Notes: a model not told the origin generated them from the letters alone. A DNA stretch of 64,000 nt from Symsagittifera roscoffensis (GCF_963678635.1 NC_087067.1:41628696-41692695), one strand, 5' to 3'. Counted from the first letter of the stretch, positions 1-8,656 are shown. Program-made: numbers and translations.

Positions 1-2979
1 GTGATACCTGCAAGGAATATTCCTCGTGGGCAGTCCCCGATGGAGCTCTTGACTCCTCGAGAAATGATTCAAACAATAGAGACACGGCTCCCGACAGAGA
101 CAAATCGAGTGACAATCCCGTATCCTAGTGACACCTTGGGTGACCCCGTCGTGGAACAGACAATGAGGAAGCTGATAGAGACAGCTGGACGACTGGTCGC
201 CAACAAGAATGCGCCAGGTTCCGGGGTGATTGCACCCTATGGAACGATCGACGACACGGGCAGAGTACGACTCTCCCAGACCGTGATCAGACAGGGGATA
301 AGTGACGTGACGCCACTCATGGGGAGCTCGAAGGCCCCAGAGAGAAGAATACAGAAGATGCCAGCGGCGAAGAAAGTGTCTCGCATAATAGACGTACAAA
401 AGAATAATCAATTGAAATATAATTTCACGGGAGTTCCGGAGACAGATCCGAGAGCTTGCTTCAATCGAGCGACTTGGAGCCCGGCAGTAAACCTGCAGCA
501 ACCACCACTTGGGACATCTCATCTGATACTGGGAGACAGCTTGGTCAGAGTGCTGTCGAATTTGAGGACCTCGTGGGTCACCGCGCTGATGGCCTTTGGA
601 GGCGCGACGATAGCCCAGTTATACCGAATGGTGGAACTGATGAATCCAGGGAGGATCCCCAATGTGATGATCTTGGTTGGGACGAATGACATCGTACGAG
701 GTTCAGATGAGCAGGAAGCACTATGGGAGTCAAAGATGGTGTGTTTGTTTACTACCCTCTGGCAGAAATTCAATTGCGCGGTACTGACCGTTTGCACTGT
801 GCCAATGAACACGAGAAGCCTGACAGCAGCAGGAAGAAGGCACAACGAGGGATTCGTCAGGTGGAATAACATCTTGAGGAACCTCGCAAGTCGGAACGCC
901 GGAAGAATGATCCTCATGGACATCGAACATGAGTTGAGAGTTATGGATCAGGCCAGACTGACCACGGACGGCATCCACTTCGACAGTATCGAAGGAAAAG
1001 CTTGGTTGAATCGAGTCTTCCAAGAGCGGTTGGACGAACTAGAAGCAGAACTCTTTGACACAGGAGTGCTGAAGGAAGAAGGAACAGCGAGTGACGCGGT
1101 GATTACCACCTTTGTGCCTCCTAGCCTGGAAACACGCTTGGGTACGGTCCTGGCCGTCACGAACTACAGGCAACAAAGCTCCAGCGAACCAGGTCAAAAG
1201 AAAGACGTACAGGATCGATTGGGAGAAGCGCCGATGAGTAGGACCATCCATCCTAGGAGAAGAATAGGACCTGTCAACCCAATCGAGGAGACAGCCGGCA
1301 CGTCTAGATCGGACACTAGATCGGAGACCACAAGTACCAGTCGAGAGGAGAGACGCCCGAGCAGAGGCTCGTTGATGTGGTCAAGATCCATACCGTCTCC
1401 CTGGCATGTATACAAAGACGAGCTAATGAAGCTGGATCTCCAGAGGGTGAGCTTCATCGAAGATGCAAGGAGGATGCTGAATGGAGCGACGCTATCCGTC
1501 AGCAGATTGTACTCGATAACCGGCGTAGAGTGGTTGATAGCCGCTAGCATAAATTTCAGCTCCACGACGGCCTTGAGATTTGCTGACCTAGAGGGACTGC
1601 CCTCTAACAACACAATGGGACCAGTGAACGCGAGACCATTGCAGGACGTGAGATTGAATCATGATGAAGGAAATCGAGAAGAGAGACCTGGAAGATTTCT
1701 AGTGACAAGGGCGCCGATCGGACAACATGTGAAGATGTTCAGGCAAGTAAGCTCACCCCCTGGTCATGTGAAGGAGAGAATATACCCAAAATTAGTGAAT
1801 CAAGATGGTGATGCCCAAAGATACGGCGGATTGAAAGCGATAAAGAAAGATGAGACCATCTTCGCCGCCTATGACAAAGCAGAAATGAGGAAGGCCAAGA
1901 TTATGATAGTAGCGAATTCAGAGTTCGTGTACACCTCCAAGTCTCTGTTTTGGCCGGACGTCATAATGTTGGCAGCGGTCGACCTGGACCTACTGCAATC
2001 GATATCTCTGGCTATAGGGGTACAAAGGCAGACGGACATGAACCCAATTACGATCGTGTTCGCTGGCATCAATGACCATCTACACAGTAGAGGTTTTCTG
2101 AGCAGACTCAGAGATCCTACAACGGCAGAGAACGCTGTGTGGCCAGCGATAAAAGATATCCTTGAGTCGATGGGTGAAGTGGTGGATGCGACGAAGGAGG
2201 GGTCGTTCACCAAAATGACACCGAGAATAGTATTCGCGTTGTCTCCGGGGTATGCACATCTCCCGGATGGACTGAAATTTGTGTATGCGATTGTGACCTT
2301 GCTTTCGGAAGGAAAATATGATGTGATCATATCAGCCCCGAATTGCATGATAGAGATGGAGAACCTGAGGCCACTCAAGGCTGAACTACCTGCAGTGTGG
2401 TCAGATATCTCAAACGCGATGAGAGGATTCAAGGACCATGCGCTACACATGTTAGTGTTGGACAAGGTGCTGGGGTTGGAACTGTCCAATTTCAGTCGAC
2501 AGCTCAAACTGAAACCGGGAATAGACAACGACCATCGAGTGATCGCGGCGATGTCCAACGACTTGTGGATCCGAGCAATGGAAGTGACGGGTGAAAACAC
2601 GAGAAGGAAGAATTCACTAGAGACGAGAGCTCATTTGGAGGCGATGGTTTTGAGAACCAAGCCGGAAGCCAACCAGTGGCTACACCTGAATCCTAGAGTA
2701 GCGGCATTGGGTGCAGATGCTTTTGAGCAAGGCCCTGTGATGATCACAAAGATACATGCCTACTTGTTGAAGGAGGTGAACCTGGCGGAAAATGCCGGAG
2801 AAAAGACCGCTGAATTTGTGAACAGGATGTGTCAGATTACTCTGGAAACCTTCTGGACCCAGGAAGTGAAGAGACAGGAGGGCTTTGAATGGACAGACAG
2901 CATGCTGGAAGGGTTGGGAGCCGGATGGACCGCGTTTCCTTCTTGGCAAAAGTCTACCCGAAAGTCTCGCATTACTTGA
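1..2979 (+). CDS. SGNH-domain multidomain ORF (5' partial), cassette ORF1
   Basis: Open from the window edge; the first codon is GTG and the true start is probably further left. Residues ~170-345 form an SGNH/GDSL hydrolase domain: block I GDSL (~176-180), block III GTND (~227-230) and block V DGIHF (~323-327) are all present, so the Ser/Asn/Asp-His set looks intact. A basic, Ser/Arg-rich linker follows (~400-455), then a helical module starting LQRVSF (~480). A second SGNH-like segment (~630-870) has ANSEF in place of GDSL and AGINDH in place of GTND, so it is probably non-catalytic. The C-terminal ~120 residues look helical. SGNH enzymes usually hydrolyse esters; the substrate here is unknown. 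The frame ends inside the start of the next ORF (91-bp overlap). Base composition is richer in GC than the DNA right of 10.9 kb. I recognise the domain, not the protein. It could belong to a mobile element or a host gene family. Confidence 0.7.
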   Translation: MIPARNIPRGQSPMELLTPREMIQTIETRLPTETNRVTIPYPSDTLGDPVVEQTMRKLIETAGRLVANKNAPGSGVIAPYGTIDDTGRVRLSQTVIRQGISDVTPLMGSSKAPERRIQKMPAAKKVSRIIDVQKNNQLKYNFTGVPETDPRACFNRATWSPAVNLQQPPLGTSHLILGDSLVRVLSNLRTSWVTALMAFGGATIAQLYRMVELMNPGRIPNVMILVGTNDIVRGSDEQEALWESKMVCLFTTLWQKFNCAVLTVCTVPMNTRSLTAAGRRHNEGFVRWNNILRNLASRNAGRMILMDIEHELRVMDQARLTTDGIHFDSIEGKAWLNRVFQERLDELEAELFDTGVLKEEGTASDAVITTFVPPSLETRLGTVLAVTNYRQQSSSEPGQKKDVQDRLGEAPMSRTIHPRRRIGPVNPIEETAGTSRSDTRSETTSTSREERRPSRGSLMWSRSIPSPWHVYKDELMKLDLQRVSFIEDARRMLNGATLSVSRLYSITGVEWLIAASINFSSTTALRFADLEGLPSNNTMGPVNARPLQDVRLNHDEGNREERPGRFLVTRAPIGQHVKMFRQVSSPPGHVKERIYPKLVNQDGDAQRYGGLKAIKKDETIFAAYDKAEMRKAKIMIVANSEFVYTSKSLFWPDVIMLAAVDLDLLQSISLAIGVQRQTDMNPITIVFAGINDHLHSRGFLSRLRDPTTAENAVWPAIKDILESMGEVVDATKEGSFTKMTPRIVFALSPGYAHLPDGLKFVYAIVTLLSEGKYDVIISAPNCMIEMENLRPLKAELPAVWSDISNAMRGFKDHALHMLVLDKVLGLELSNFSRQLKLKPGIDNDHRVIAAMSNDLWIRAMEVTGENTRRKNSLETRAHLEAMVLRTKPEANQWLHLNPRVAALGADAFEQGPVMITKIHAYLLKEVNLAENAGEKTAEFVNRMCQITLETFWTQEVKRQEGFEWTDSMLEGLGAGWTAFPSWQKSTRKSRIT

Positions 2980-4571
2980 TAAAAGAATTCATCCAAGCAG
3001 TAGTGGAAGTGTCAATAGTGGAACTAATAGCCTTGTTCGTGACATTTGGAGCGGAGAGTTTCGTGAAAGGACCGGCGATGCTGCTCACCGAAGGAATTCA
3101 GAACCTGCGGTTAGATGGACTTCTGACATTGATTGCTATTACGCACGGAAACTTGGGAGGACTGATGAAACTGACACGTTGTCCGGAGCAGATGAGAGAG
3201 AGAGTGAGGAACTTAGATATGAAGAATTCCACGGACTCGTGCAATAAGATAAGAGACCTGAGACACACTCTCATCCAGTATCTCTTACAACAAAATCGCT
3301 TTGGAACGGGAGAAGACGAGACGATTGAAAGAGAGGAAGATGTTAGACGACATGTTGGAGGCATGCCCCTGTTAACCGATCTGAGCTTGGCTATGAGAAC
3401 CGATCCCCTAGCGCTGATCAGACGAGTCACGGAGTTTGTGACGGTGATCTATGGACCAGCAGTCACGTTTGCGTTCTCTGACGTTAAAGTGGAAGCATAT
3501 AGGAGGTCGGTGCTGCACCTGAACCTCATATCAGCAGTGGACGGTAGTACCCTGAACTGGGGTGAGCAGCACACATTGCGGAAGCTCATGAGTGAAGATC
3601 TGTTGTTTACGAAAATATCGGAGCCAGAGATGACAGTCATCAATTTTGACGATCACTTCCGTGATCGCATGGGAAAAGTAGAGAGAGCACACATCGAAGT
3701 GTTTCCGAAGCTTTGGAATCTGAGACCCTATGATAAAACGAATGGTGAAATAACCAGAGTGCCTCGTCTCACCGCATCATATCATAAAGTGAGAGAAGAG
3801 ACGAAGGACTGGGGTGATTACGAGAAGCTGCCGGAGGCAATCCCTGAATTCCCTCTGATAAGAAGGATGTTGCTCGGAGCAGTCTCCGTGGTACAGCCTC
3901 CTAGATTGAGAGCATTCGAAACCAATGAAAGGAGAGTAGGGAATTTCGTGGGAACGATGGATCCATACTTTGTAGGGAGAAATGCCGCCGTGTTACAATA
4001 CACACGATTTGCATATACGGATCAAGCGACGAGAAGGCGAATAAGCAACGCCGCGACTCCCAAGCCTGGAAGATTTGACGAGGAATGGACGGGATTAGGC
4101 TTAGCTCCGATGAAGATGAGATGCAGGACCGAGCTGCCTGAAGCCTCCTTGATCCTGACTAGTGTGAAACCGGAGTTGAAAGTGGGAGGAACATTGCAGG
4201 CGAGAACCTTCCTAGCACCCTTCGGCTGCGAGGAAATCAAAGTGGTCCATGGAGAAGAAGAAGATGGATCGGCCGGTACATTGATCATACCGAGATTTCC
4301 GGAAGGAGCCGACAATGATGAACAAGGACCCTCGAGCTCAAACAAGGATATGTCAGAAGGAGATGACGGACAGGGAGGAAGCCGTCAAACCGAAGAACCC
4401 ATGCAACAAGATGCAAGTCAAGCTGGTAGGGAAGACGACAGGGCATCGACAGGAGGAGCATCCAGCCTGGATTTCAATATCTTGAGAACAACGCAGATAC
4501 GTTGGAGACGACTGAGCCAGCGGATGAAGGCATCTCGAAACTGGAGCCTCCGTCAGCCTTTATGGAAATGA
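2889..4571 (+). CDS. Cassette ORF2, 560 codons, unknown function
   Basis: Starts at an ATG inside ORF1, in the -1 frame relative to it. Near residue 14 is DRVSF, followed by a long predicted helical stretch (to ~80). This matches the LxRVxF modules in ORF1 and ORF3 in spacing and character. The middle (~150-400) is globular-looking with no motif I can name. The tail (~475-545) is acidic and Ser/Gln/Gly-rich, probably disordered. The likely coding switch from ORF1 is near 2,930-2,945, where the ORF1 frame loses its helical pattern and this frame gains it. That suggests one ancestral polypeptide rather than two genes, but translation from the internal ATG cannot be excluded. No known domain was recognised. 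Confidence 0.55.
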   Translation: MDRQHAGRVGSRMDRVSFLAKVYPKVSHYLIKEFIQAVVEVSIVELIALFVTFGAESFVKGPAMLLTEGIQNLRLDGLLTLIAITHGNLGGLMKLTRCPEQMRERVRNLDMKNSTDSCNKIRDLRHTLIQYLLQQNRFGTGEDETIEREEDVRRHVGGMPLLTDLSLAMRTDPLALIRRVTEFVTVIYGPAVTFAFSDVKVEAYRRSVLHLNLISAVDGSTLNWGEQHTLRKLMSEDLLFTKISEPEMTVINFDDHFRDRMGKVERAHIEVFPKLWNLRPYDKTNGEITRVPRLTASYHKVREETKDWGDYEKLPEAIPEFPLIRRMLLGAVSVVQPPRLRAFETNERRVGNFVGTMDPYFVGRNAAVLQYTRFAYTDQATRRRISNAATPKPGRFDEEWTGLGLAPMKMRCRTELPEASLILTSVKPELKVGGTLQARTFLAPFGCEEIKVVHGEEEDGSAGTLIIPRFPEGADNDEQGPSSSNKDMSEGDDGQGGSRQTEEPMQQDASQAGREDDRASTGGASSLDFNILRTTQIRWRRLSQRMKASRNWSLRQPLWK

Positions 4572-5260
4572 AACGGAATTTGCCGGAGAGCAGCTCTCCT
4601 GGCAATTCAAGAAATAACGAACAAAGAATCCTTATGGAATCACCTAGAAGAAGAAGAATAGAGGCCTCAGCCAGAGTACCTTTCTTGGGAACGCTGCCCG
4701 AAGAAGAATGGGAAGTACATCACCGAGACCACGAGAATAGGACGGGCTGCAAACTGGACAGAGTGGCGTTTATGGAAGAAGTCTGGACCGTAGTTCAGAG
4801 CTATGGGATCCAGTCCATTCTGAAAACGGGTCTCAACCAACCCTTGATGAGGGAAGTCCTTGACAAGCTTGATGATTGTGAAGGGCGACTGAGTGAGTTA
4901 TTGATCGACTCGGCCACTGATGAAAGTGAAGCGAATTCTTCCATCAAGATGATACCGCAGGACGATAAAGGAGAGGTGGTGTATCTGTCAAGAACCAGGA
5001 GAGGGACGATGCGATCAAAATTGGTGATTGATATAATCAATGCGATGAAAATGAAGTTAGGCAGCAGAGTGATGCCGAGGAGAGTTGGAAAGACGAAGGT
5101 GGATTCAGAAATTTCGATGAAATCTGTTAACTCAGCGAAAAGGAAACGAGTCGAGGAGGTCATGGATTTGGGGCAAGGTGATTATCAATTATCTGGCACA
5201 GATAAAATGTTAACTGATATAGCGATGGTGCCACCCATTCTCATGGCGGGGATAAAGTAA
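4502..5260 (+). CDS. Cassette ORF3, ~250 codons, unknown function
   Basis: Frame is -1 relative to ORF2, overlapping it by ~70 bp. The first codon of the longest frame here is TTG, and the first ATG in frame is at about 4,562, so entry may be by continuation from ORF2. About residue 85 a third LDRVAF module begins, again followed by a helix-rich stretch. Near residue 213 is KRKR, a possible nuclear localisation signal. It ends with TAA at 5,258-5,260. The same frame stays open after this stop through to the ATG of ORF4 at 5,315, so the stop may interrupt one longer frame. Function unknown. Confidence 0.5.
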   Translation: METTEPADEGISKLEPPSAFMEMKRNLPESSSPGNSRNNEQRILMESPRRRRIEASARVPFLGTLPEEEWEVHHRDHENRTGCKLDRVAFMEEVWTVVQSYGIQSILKTGLNQPLMREVLDKLDDCEGRLSELLIDSATDESEANSSIKMIPQDDKGEVVYLSRTRRGTMRSKLVIDIINAMKMKLGSRVMPRRVGKTKVDSEISMKSVNSAKRKRVEEVMDLGQGDYQLSGTDKMLTDIAMVPPILMAGIK

Positions 5261-5314
5261 ACAGGTTATAAATCCAAAAGGAGTGACCGCACTCTGACTG
5301 GAGCAAGCTTAGAA

Positions 5315-5788
5315 ATGGAAATACTCAGCCAATGTGGAGAGAGCACAATGAAAGACTTTGAGCCATCTCCCACGAATCACGGAAAGGGAAGTGTCGCAGG
5401 ACAACTAGTACCAGTGGAATATAACCGACTAACAGTGTCGGAGACTGTGCCGATAGATGAACCCACCGGTGGATACATGGAGATGTTAGAATACCGAAAC
5501 TCGGCTACAGGGTATGTGATGGCCCTGGAAGACGAAAAGGCCATGGAAAGTTATCTGGAGACAATGTTGCAAGGCACCACCCTCAAGCAGAAAGCGTATA
5601 GGACTTTAGCGTCGTCTGAGATACAGGCAGAAACGATGGAGCAGTTGGTGAGCTTTCCATGGAAAGCAGTGGTATTAAGGTACCTCGAAGAGGAGATGAG
5701 GACTTCGCCAAGAATACATGCTCTCGTGGCAGTACTTTACGTAAGAACAGAGTTACAACTCAGGTTCGCCTGGTGCATGATGGACTGA
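5315..5788 (+). CDS. Cassette ORF4, 157 codons, unknown function
   Basis: Begins with ATG in the same frame as ORF3, 54 bp after its stop. The sequence is acidic and probably helical, with no recognisable domain. The last ~40 codons overlap ORF5, which is in the -1 frame. The coding character appears to pass to ORF5 near the end of this frame. It lies within the continuous plus-strand cassette and no promoter-like break separates it from its neighbours. It may be an independent small gene or a middle segment of a disrupted long protein. Confidence 0.45.
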   Translation: MEILSQCGESTMKDFEPSPTNHGKGSVAGQLVPVEYNRLTVSETVPIDEPTGGYMEMLEYRNSATGYVMALEDEKAMESYLETMLQGTTLKQKAYRTLASSEIQAETMEQLVSFPWKAVVLRYLEEEMRTSPRIHALVAVLYVRTELQLRFAWCMMD

Positions 5789-6153
5789 CTCGCGAAGAAT
5801 ATGATTCAGAAGAAAGGAAGAGGTCAAAAGAAGAGAAGGTTTTCCTTATGACGAACCTGAGGGATCTGATAGTCCAAGAGGGAGCAGCAGTAGCGTGTGC
5901 GAAGCGGAGAGACGCTCTCTGTTTCATTCGATTCCTGATAGAGCAGAATTCAGTACCTGCATTGAACACTTGTGTTAAGATGTTGAGGGAAGGTGATGAG
6001 CGAGCGAAAGCCTTACTCTTGCTAGCACTGCTGGATATGCAGCAAAGCAAACCGATGAGGGTGAACATGAAAGAACCCGAGGAATTAGAACCCATGAGAA
6101 AGATAGATGAAATCAGGAGATTCTCAAACAAGGAGCTGAGACTCGCTAAATAA
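5659..6153 (+). CDS. Cassette ORF5, 164 codons, unknown function
   Basis: ATG at 5,659 lies inside ORF4; the frame is -1 relative to it. The first ~45 residues coincide with the ORF4 overlap and look less protein-like. From residue ~45 it is a charged, helix-rich segment with a Leu/Ala-rich repeat-like stretch around residues 95-125. It ends with TAA at 6,151-6,153, and three bases later the next ATG follows in the same frame. This tight stop-ATG spacing recurs at the ORF6/ORF7 border. No domain recognised. Confidence 0.45.
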   Translation: MESSGIKVPRRGDEDFAKNTCSRGSTLRKNRVTTQVRLVHDGLTREEYDSEERKRSKEEKVFLMTNLRDLIVQEGAAVACAKRRDALCFIRFLIEQNSVPALNTCVKMLREGDERAKALLLLALLDMQQSKPMRVNMKEPEELEPMRKIDEIRRFSNKELRLAK

Positions 6154-6156
6154 TCT

Positions 6157-6933
6157 ATGGGGGCACTGCCGAAGTCCAGTGAATACTGTGGACCGATCAA
6201 GAAGAAATCGTATAGCTACGTATCCGGAATCATAGGGATAGCGTACAACCCTTTCCTGAGTGAAGACATACGCGATTGCTTCTTCGATTACGAGCAGGCG
6301 GTGTTACTAAGATTCTGGACGTCCAGAATTGTAACGATTAAGAGCGTTAACAATCCGCAGGCCAAATTGGGACTGGTCTTGGAAGAAGAGGTGACTGCAC
6401 CTTCCGTACCAAAATCCGACAAAAGAGTGGAATTTGGGTTGGGATTCTCAGATGAATTACTGAGAACGAGCTTGATGGCAGTGTGGGAATTGATGAGGCC
6501 ATCATGGTGTCCTAGTCCAAACGCTGACTCAATATTACGGGTGACACAAGACGTGCAGAGGGAACTGAATGCAGACTGTAACCTGCGCGACCTTAACATC
6601 ATATATAATGTGATGATAACGGCCTCTAGGAGCAACGGAGAAGATAAAGTGGAGTTGCCTGGCTGGGGACCAGAAGACTGGGTTAAACCTGGTAGCTGTC
6701 TGGCGGAAGTCTGTGGACTGGAAGGTCACGTTTGCCGAGGTCCGGACTGTGTAAAGACCCTAGAGAAACAACACAAGCAATTGACGGTATTGTTTGGAAA
6801 CGTCGTGATGAAAGCAAGAACAGAAACGGAACTGATAGCAGATTGCCATGGAGGAACCGAGGTGAATCTAGTGACTGCACTAGGATTCTACAGCATGTTT
6901 GGTTCTTTAGAGTCAATATTGAATCTAGACTAG
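6157..6933 (+). CDS. Cassette ORF6, 258 codons with Cys/His cluster
   Basis: ATG follows the ORF5 stop by three bases, in the same frame. The protein is mostly hydrophobic-charged mixed globular sequence. At residues ~178-200 there is a Cys-rich cluster (Cys-x4-Cys-x6-Cys-x4-Cys with a His beside the third Cys) that could bind a metal. This is inferred from spacing only and matches no family I know. It ends with TAG at 6,931-6,933; the frame continues open after the stop into ORF7, whose ATG is at 6,943. It is either a separate gene or part of a longer interrupted frame. Confidence 0.5.
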   Translation: MGALPKSSEYCGPIKKKSYSYVSGIIGIAYNPFLSEDIRDCFFDYEQAVLLRFWTSRIVTIKSVNNPQAKLGLVLEEEVTAPSVPKSDKRVEFGLGFSDELLRTSLMAVWELMRPSWCPSPNADSILRVTQDVQRELNADCNLRDLNIIYNVMITASRSNGEDKVELPGWGPEDWVKPGSCLAEVCGLEGHVCRGPDCVKTLEKQHKQLTVLFGNVVMKARTETELIADCHGGTEVNLVTALGFYSMFGSLESILNLD

Positions 6934-6942
6934 AAACATGAG

Positions 6943-7146
6943 ATGATCTCAGCCATCAGTGTAGAAGTATTCCCAGGAGTTCTGCAGACTGAGCAGAAAT
7001 ACATAGGAAAATGGAGGGAAGCGATCGAGACGGAAATGAACATCAAAAACACAGTGAGACTTATTGTAGGCCATCAGGAGCACGACATTTGGTGGGTTCG
7101 ACATTGGCTCCAATGTGCAAGAGCAGATACCCGGTACATTTCGTAG
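6943..7146 (+). CDS. Cassette ORF7, 67 codons, unknown
   Basis: Short frame starting with ATG nine bases after the ORF6 stop and in the same frame. It is followed by a -1 switch near 7,130 into ORF8. Rich in Trp, His and charged residues; no domain recognised. It is best read as a bridge between ORF6 and ORF8 in an originally longer reading frame. Confidence 0.35.
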   Translation: MISAISVEVFPGVLQTEQKYIGKWREAIETEMNIKNTVRLIVGHQEHDIWWVRHWLQCARADTRYIS

Positions 7147-7838
7147 CCGTGGATGTAAAGAGTACGAGAACGATCGTGGATCAAGCCTTCTCAGTGCCGA
7201 AGTGTGTGAGACTGGCGAGGATGTCCGAGAAATCTTACGAGTTGCTATGTAAGACGTTCTCAGCAAATCCAGAGAGAACCAAGGAAGAGTTGGAATCAAT
7301 ACTGGGAAAGAAGTTCATGGCATACGTGAGCGGGAACTTCAGTGACTTTGAGAATCAGAAACAGAGAGGATCAACTGTCACAGATTACAATACAGTAGAC
7401 GAGAATGATGAAGTCCACCGAGTGATGATGGAAGTGGAACCATTACTGGAAGCTTGGGGAAAACGTAATTGGAGGAGCATCATAGTGACACATGACGAGT
7501 TTCCTTGCCACTGCTTGCTGCAGACCTGGTGGTATCCCAAGCGTAGTAATCTGATGTTGATCTGGGACTCTGGAGAGCTGCTCTCCATGGGTTTACCAGA
7601 CTCATCACAGCCCATAACAATAGTGATAGTGGGAATTATGATAGCGATACGATGGCTGGAAGCTCATGTGAGAGAAAATAAAAGACAGGAGGCACCGACG
7701 AGAGAACAGTTGCGGAAATTAGATTGTCTAAAAGATTTAGATCTTTATGAGACAATGTGCAAAATTCTCAACATTCCGATGGAAGTGAAGAAGATATGGG
7801 CAAGAAAACGGTTGATGCCATGCTCAGAGCTAACATGA
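7011..7838 (+). CDS. Cassette ORF8 with degenerate SGNH-like segment
   Basis: ATG at 7,011, frame -1 relative to ORF7; the first ~40 codons lie in the overlap and look non-coding. Residues ~155-215 repeat the layout of the SGNH-like domain 2 of ORF1. IIVTHDEF stands where ORF1 has IMIVANSEF, a short hydrophobic strand with LIWDSGELL follows, then PITIVIVG where ORF1 has PITIVFAG. The catalytic Ser and Asn are not evident, so this would be a third, inactive copy. The C-terminus passes into ORF9 by another -1 shift. The relationship is my reading by eye and needs profile or structure comparison. Confidence 0.5.
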   Translation: MEGSDRDGNEHQKHSETYCRPSGARHLVGSTLAPMCKSRYPVHFVAVDVKSTRTIVDQAFSVPKCVRLARMSEKSYELLCKTFSANPERTKEELESILGKKFMAYVSGNFSDFENQKQRGSTVTDYNTVDENDEVHRVMMEVEPLLEAWGKRNWRSIIVTHDEFPCHCLLQTWWYPKRSNLMLIWDSGELLSMGLPDSSQPITIVIVGIMIAIRWLEAHVRENKRQEAPTREQLRKLDCLKDLDLYETMCKILNIPMEVKKIWARKRLMPCSELT

Positions 7839-8026
7839 CTGCATGGTTGTACGAATATGCTAAAAAGCATATGTCGAAGCACGGCAGGGTGTACAGTAAA
7901 TATCAGCTGGACATTGGAGCAGGAGCTTTCGAGCGAGCTCTCGTGACTCATCGGAATGCAGTGACCACCGCTGTGAAAAGAATTGGACAAGTGAACGTAG
8001 TGGAAAGGAGAAGACAGATATGTTGA
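7757..8026 (+). CDS. Cassette ORF9, ~89 codons, unknown
   Basis: Frame -1 relative to ORF8, overlapping it by 82 bp. Its longest frame starts at GTG and the first ATG in frame is near 7,796. The overlap suggests it is entered from ORF8. Residues ~15-75 look like an amphipathic helical protein segment. The last codons overlap the ATG of ORF10 by seven bases. No known domain. Confidence 0.4.
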   Translation: MQNSQHSDGSEEDMGKKTVDAMLRANMTAWLYEYAKKHMSKHGRVYSKYQLDIGAGAFERALVTHRNAVTTAVKRIGQVNVVERRRQIC

Positions 8027-8325
8027 AGGAAGATTTGGAGAGAAATGTGACGTTGTGTCTCCACAACAGCTTCTGCAGGAACAGAGAGTCCAACGTGGAT
8101 CCCCTACCTTGTTGCAAACAGAGGGTAGAAGAGCAGACGTCTTGGAGGACGGCTTCCAACAGCGTCAGGATAGCTAACGACGTGTTGCAGGACACGAAAC
8201 TGAGAGTGCAGAGTCATTATCACAGGAGGAAGAGATGGAACATTGACGAATGGCCGAAAAACGAGATGCAAAAAGAGATGAAATTAGAAGAATTCAGAAG
8301 TTTTAGAACTTGTAAACGACGATAA
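8020..8325 (+). CDS. Cassette ORF10, 101 codons, last frame of the cassette
   Basis: ATG at 8,020, frame -1 relative to ORF9. Basic and Cys/Arg-rich (Cys near residues 13, 19, 31 and 32), ending with a basic KRR tail and TAA. After it the base composition becomes AT-rich and coding character stops. It is therefore likely the 3' end of the coding part of the cassette. Function unknown. Confidence 0.4.
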   Translation: MLKEDLERNVTLCLHNSFCRNRESNVDPLPCCKQRVEEQTSWRTASNSVRIANDVLQDTKLRVQSHYHRRKRWNIDEWPKNEMQKEMKLEEFRSFRTCKRR

Positions 8326-8656
8326 AAGAAGAAAACAAAGGAGTGATGAAGAAAAAGTTAAAACTCAGAATTGTTTTATGTGTGTGGAAAAACTCAAGTG
8401 AGAAACCAAGCAAACAAGTTGTAATTGAAAACTGAAACATTTAGTTGAGTTTTGAAATTGTTGCATTTATAAAATTGCATTTTGATTTTAGTTGAGTGGC
8501 TTTAGAGACACTTACTTACTATTTATTTAGAAAAGCTTGAGTGAAGGAGTATATTTAAATATTCCAGCCTACATGACTGTTTTTAATCAGCTAGGAGAAC
8601 TGATCACTTTGAGGTGACATGAAAGGCTTGGGTAATCTCTCGAAGAGGGAGATTGT
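8326..8656. other. AT-rich spacer after the cassette
   Basis: No credible gene. The stretch is the apparent 3' untranslated part of the SGNH cassette, leading directly into the first 1,101-bp repeat unit. A short inverted pair (ctctcgaagagggagat region, ~8,636-8,653) is the only structure noted. Confidence 0.5.

Noticed and set aside
519..2949. Minus-strand frames of 70-243 codons opposite cassette ORF1
   Set aside because: Shadows of the long plus-strand frame, without domains or splice context.
1..8325. Bacterial operon or bacterial contamination
   Set aside because: No ribosome-binding sites upstream of the ATGs, and the sequence runs directly into repeats and eukaryotic elements on the same contig. 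Overlaps are long and in one frame direction, unlike operon gene junctions.
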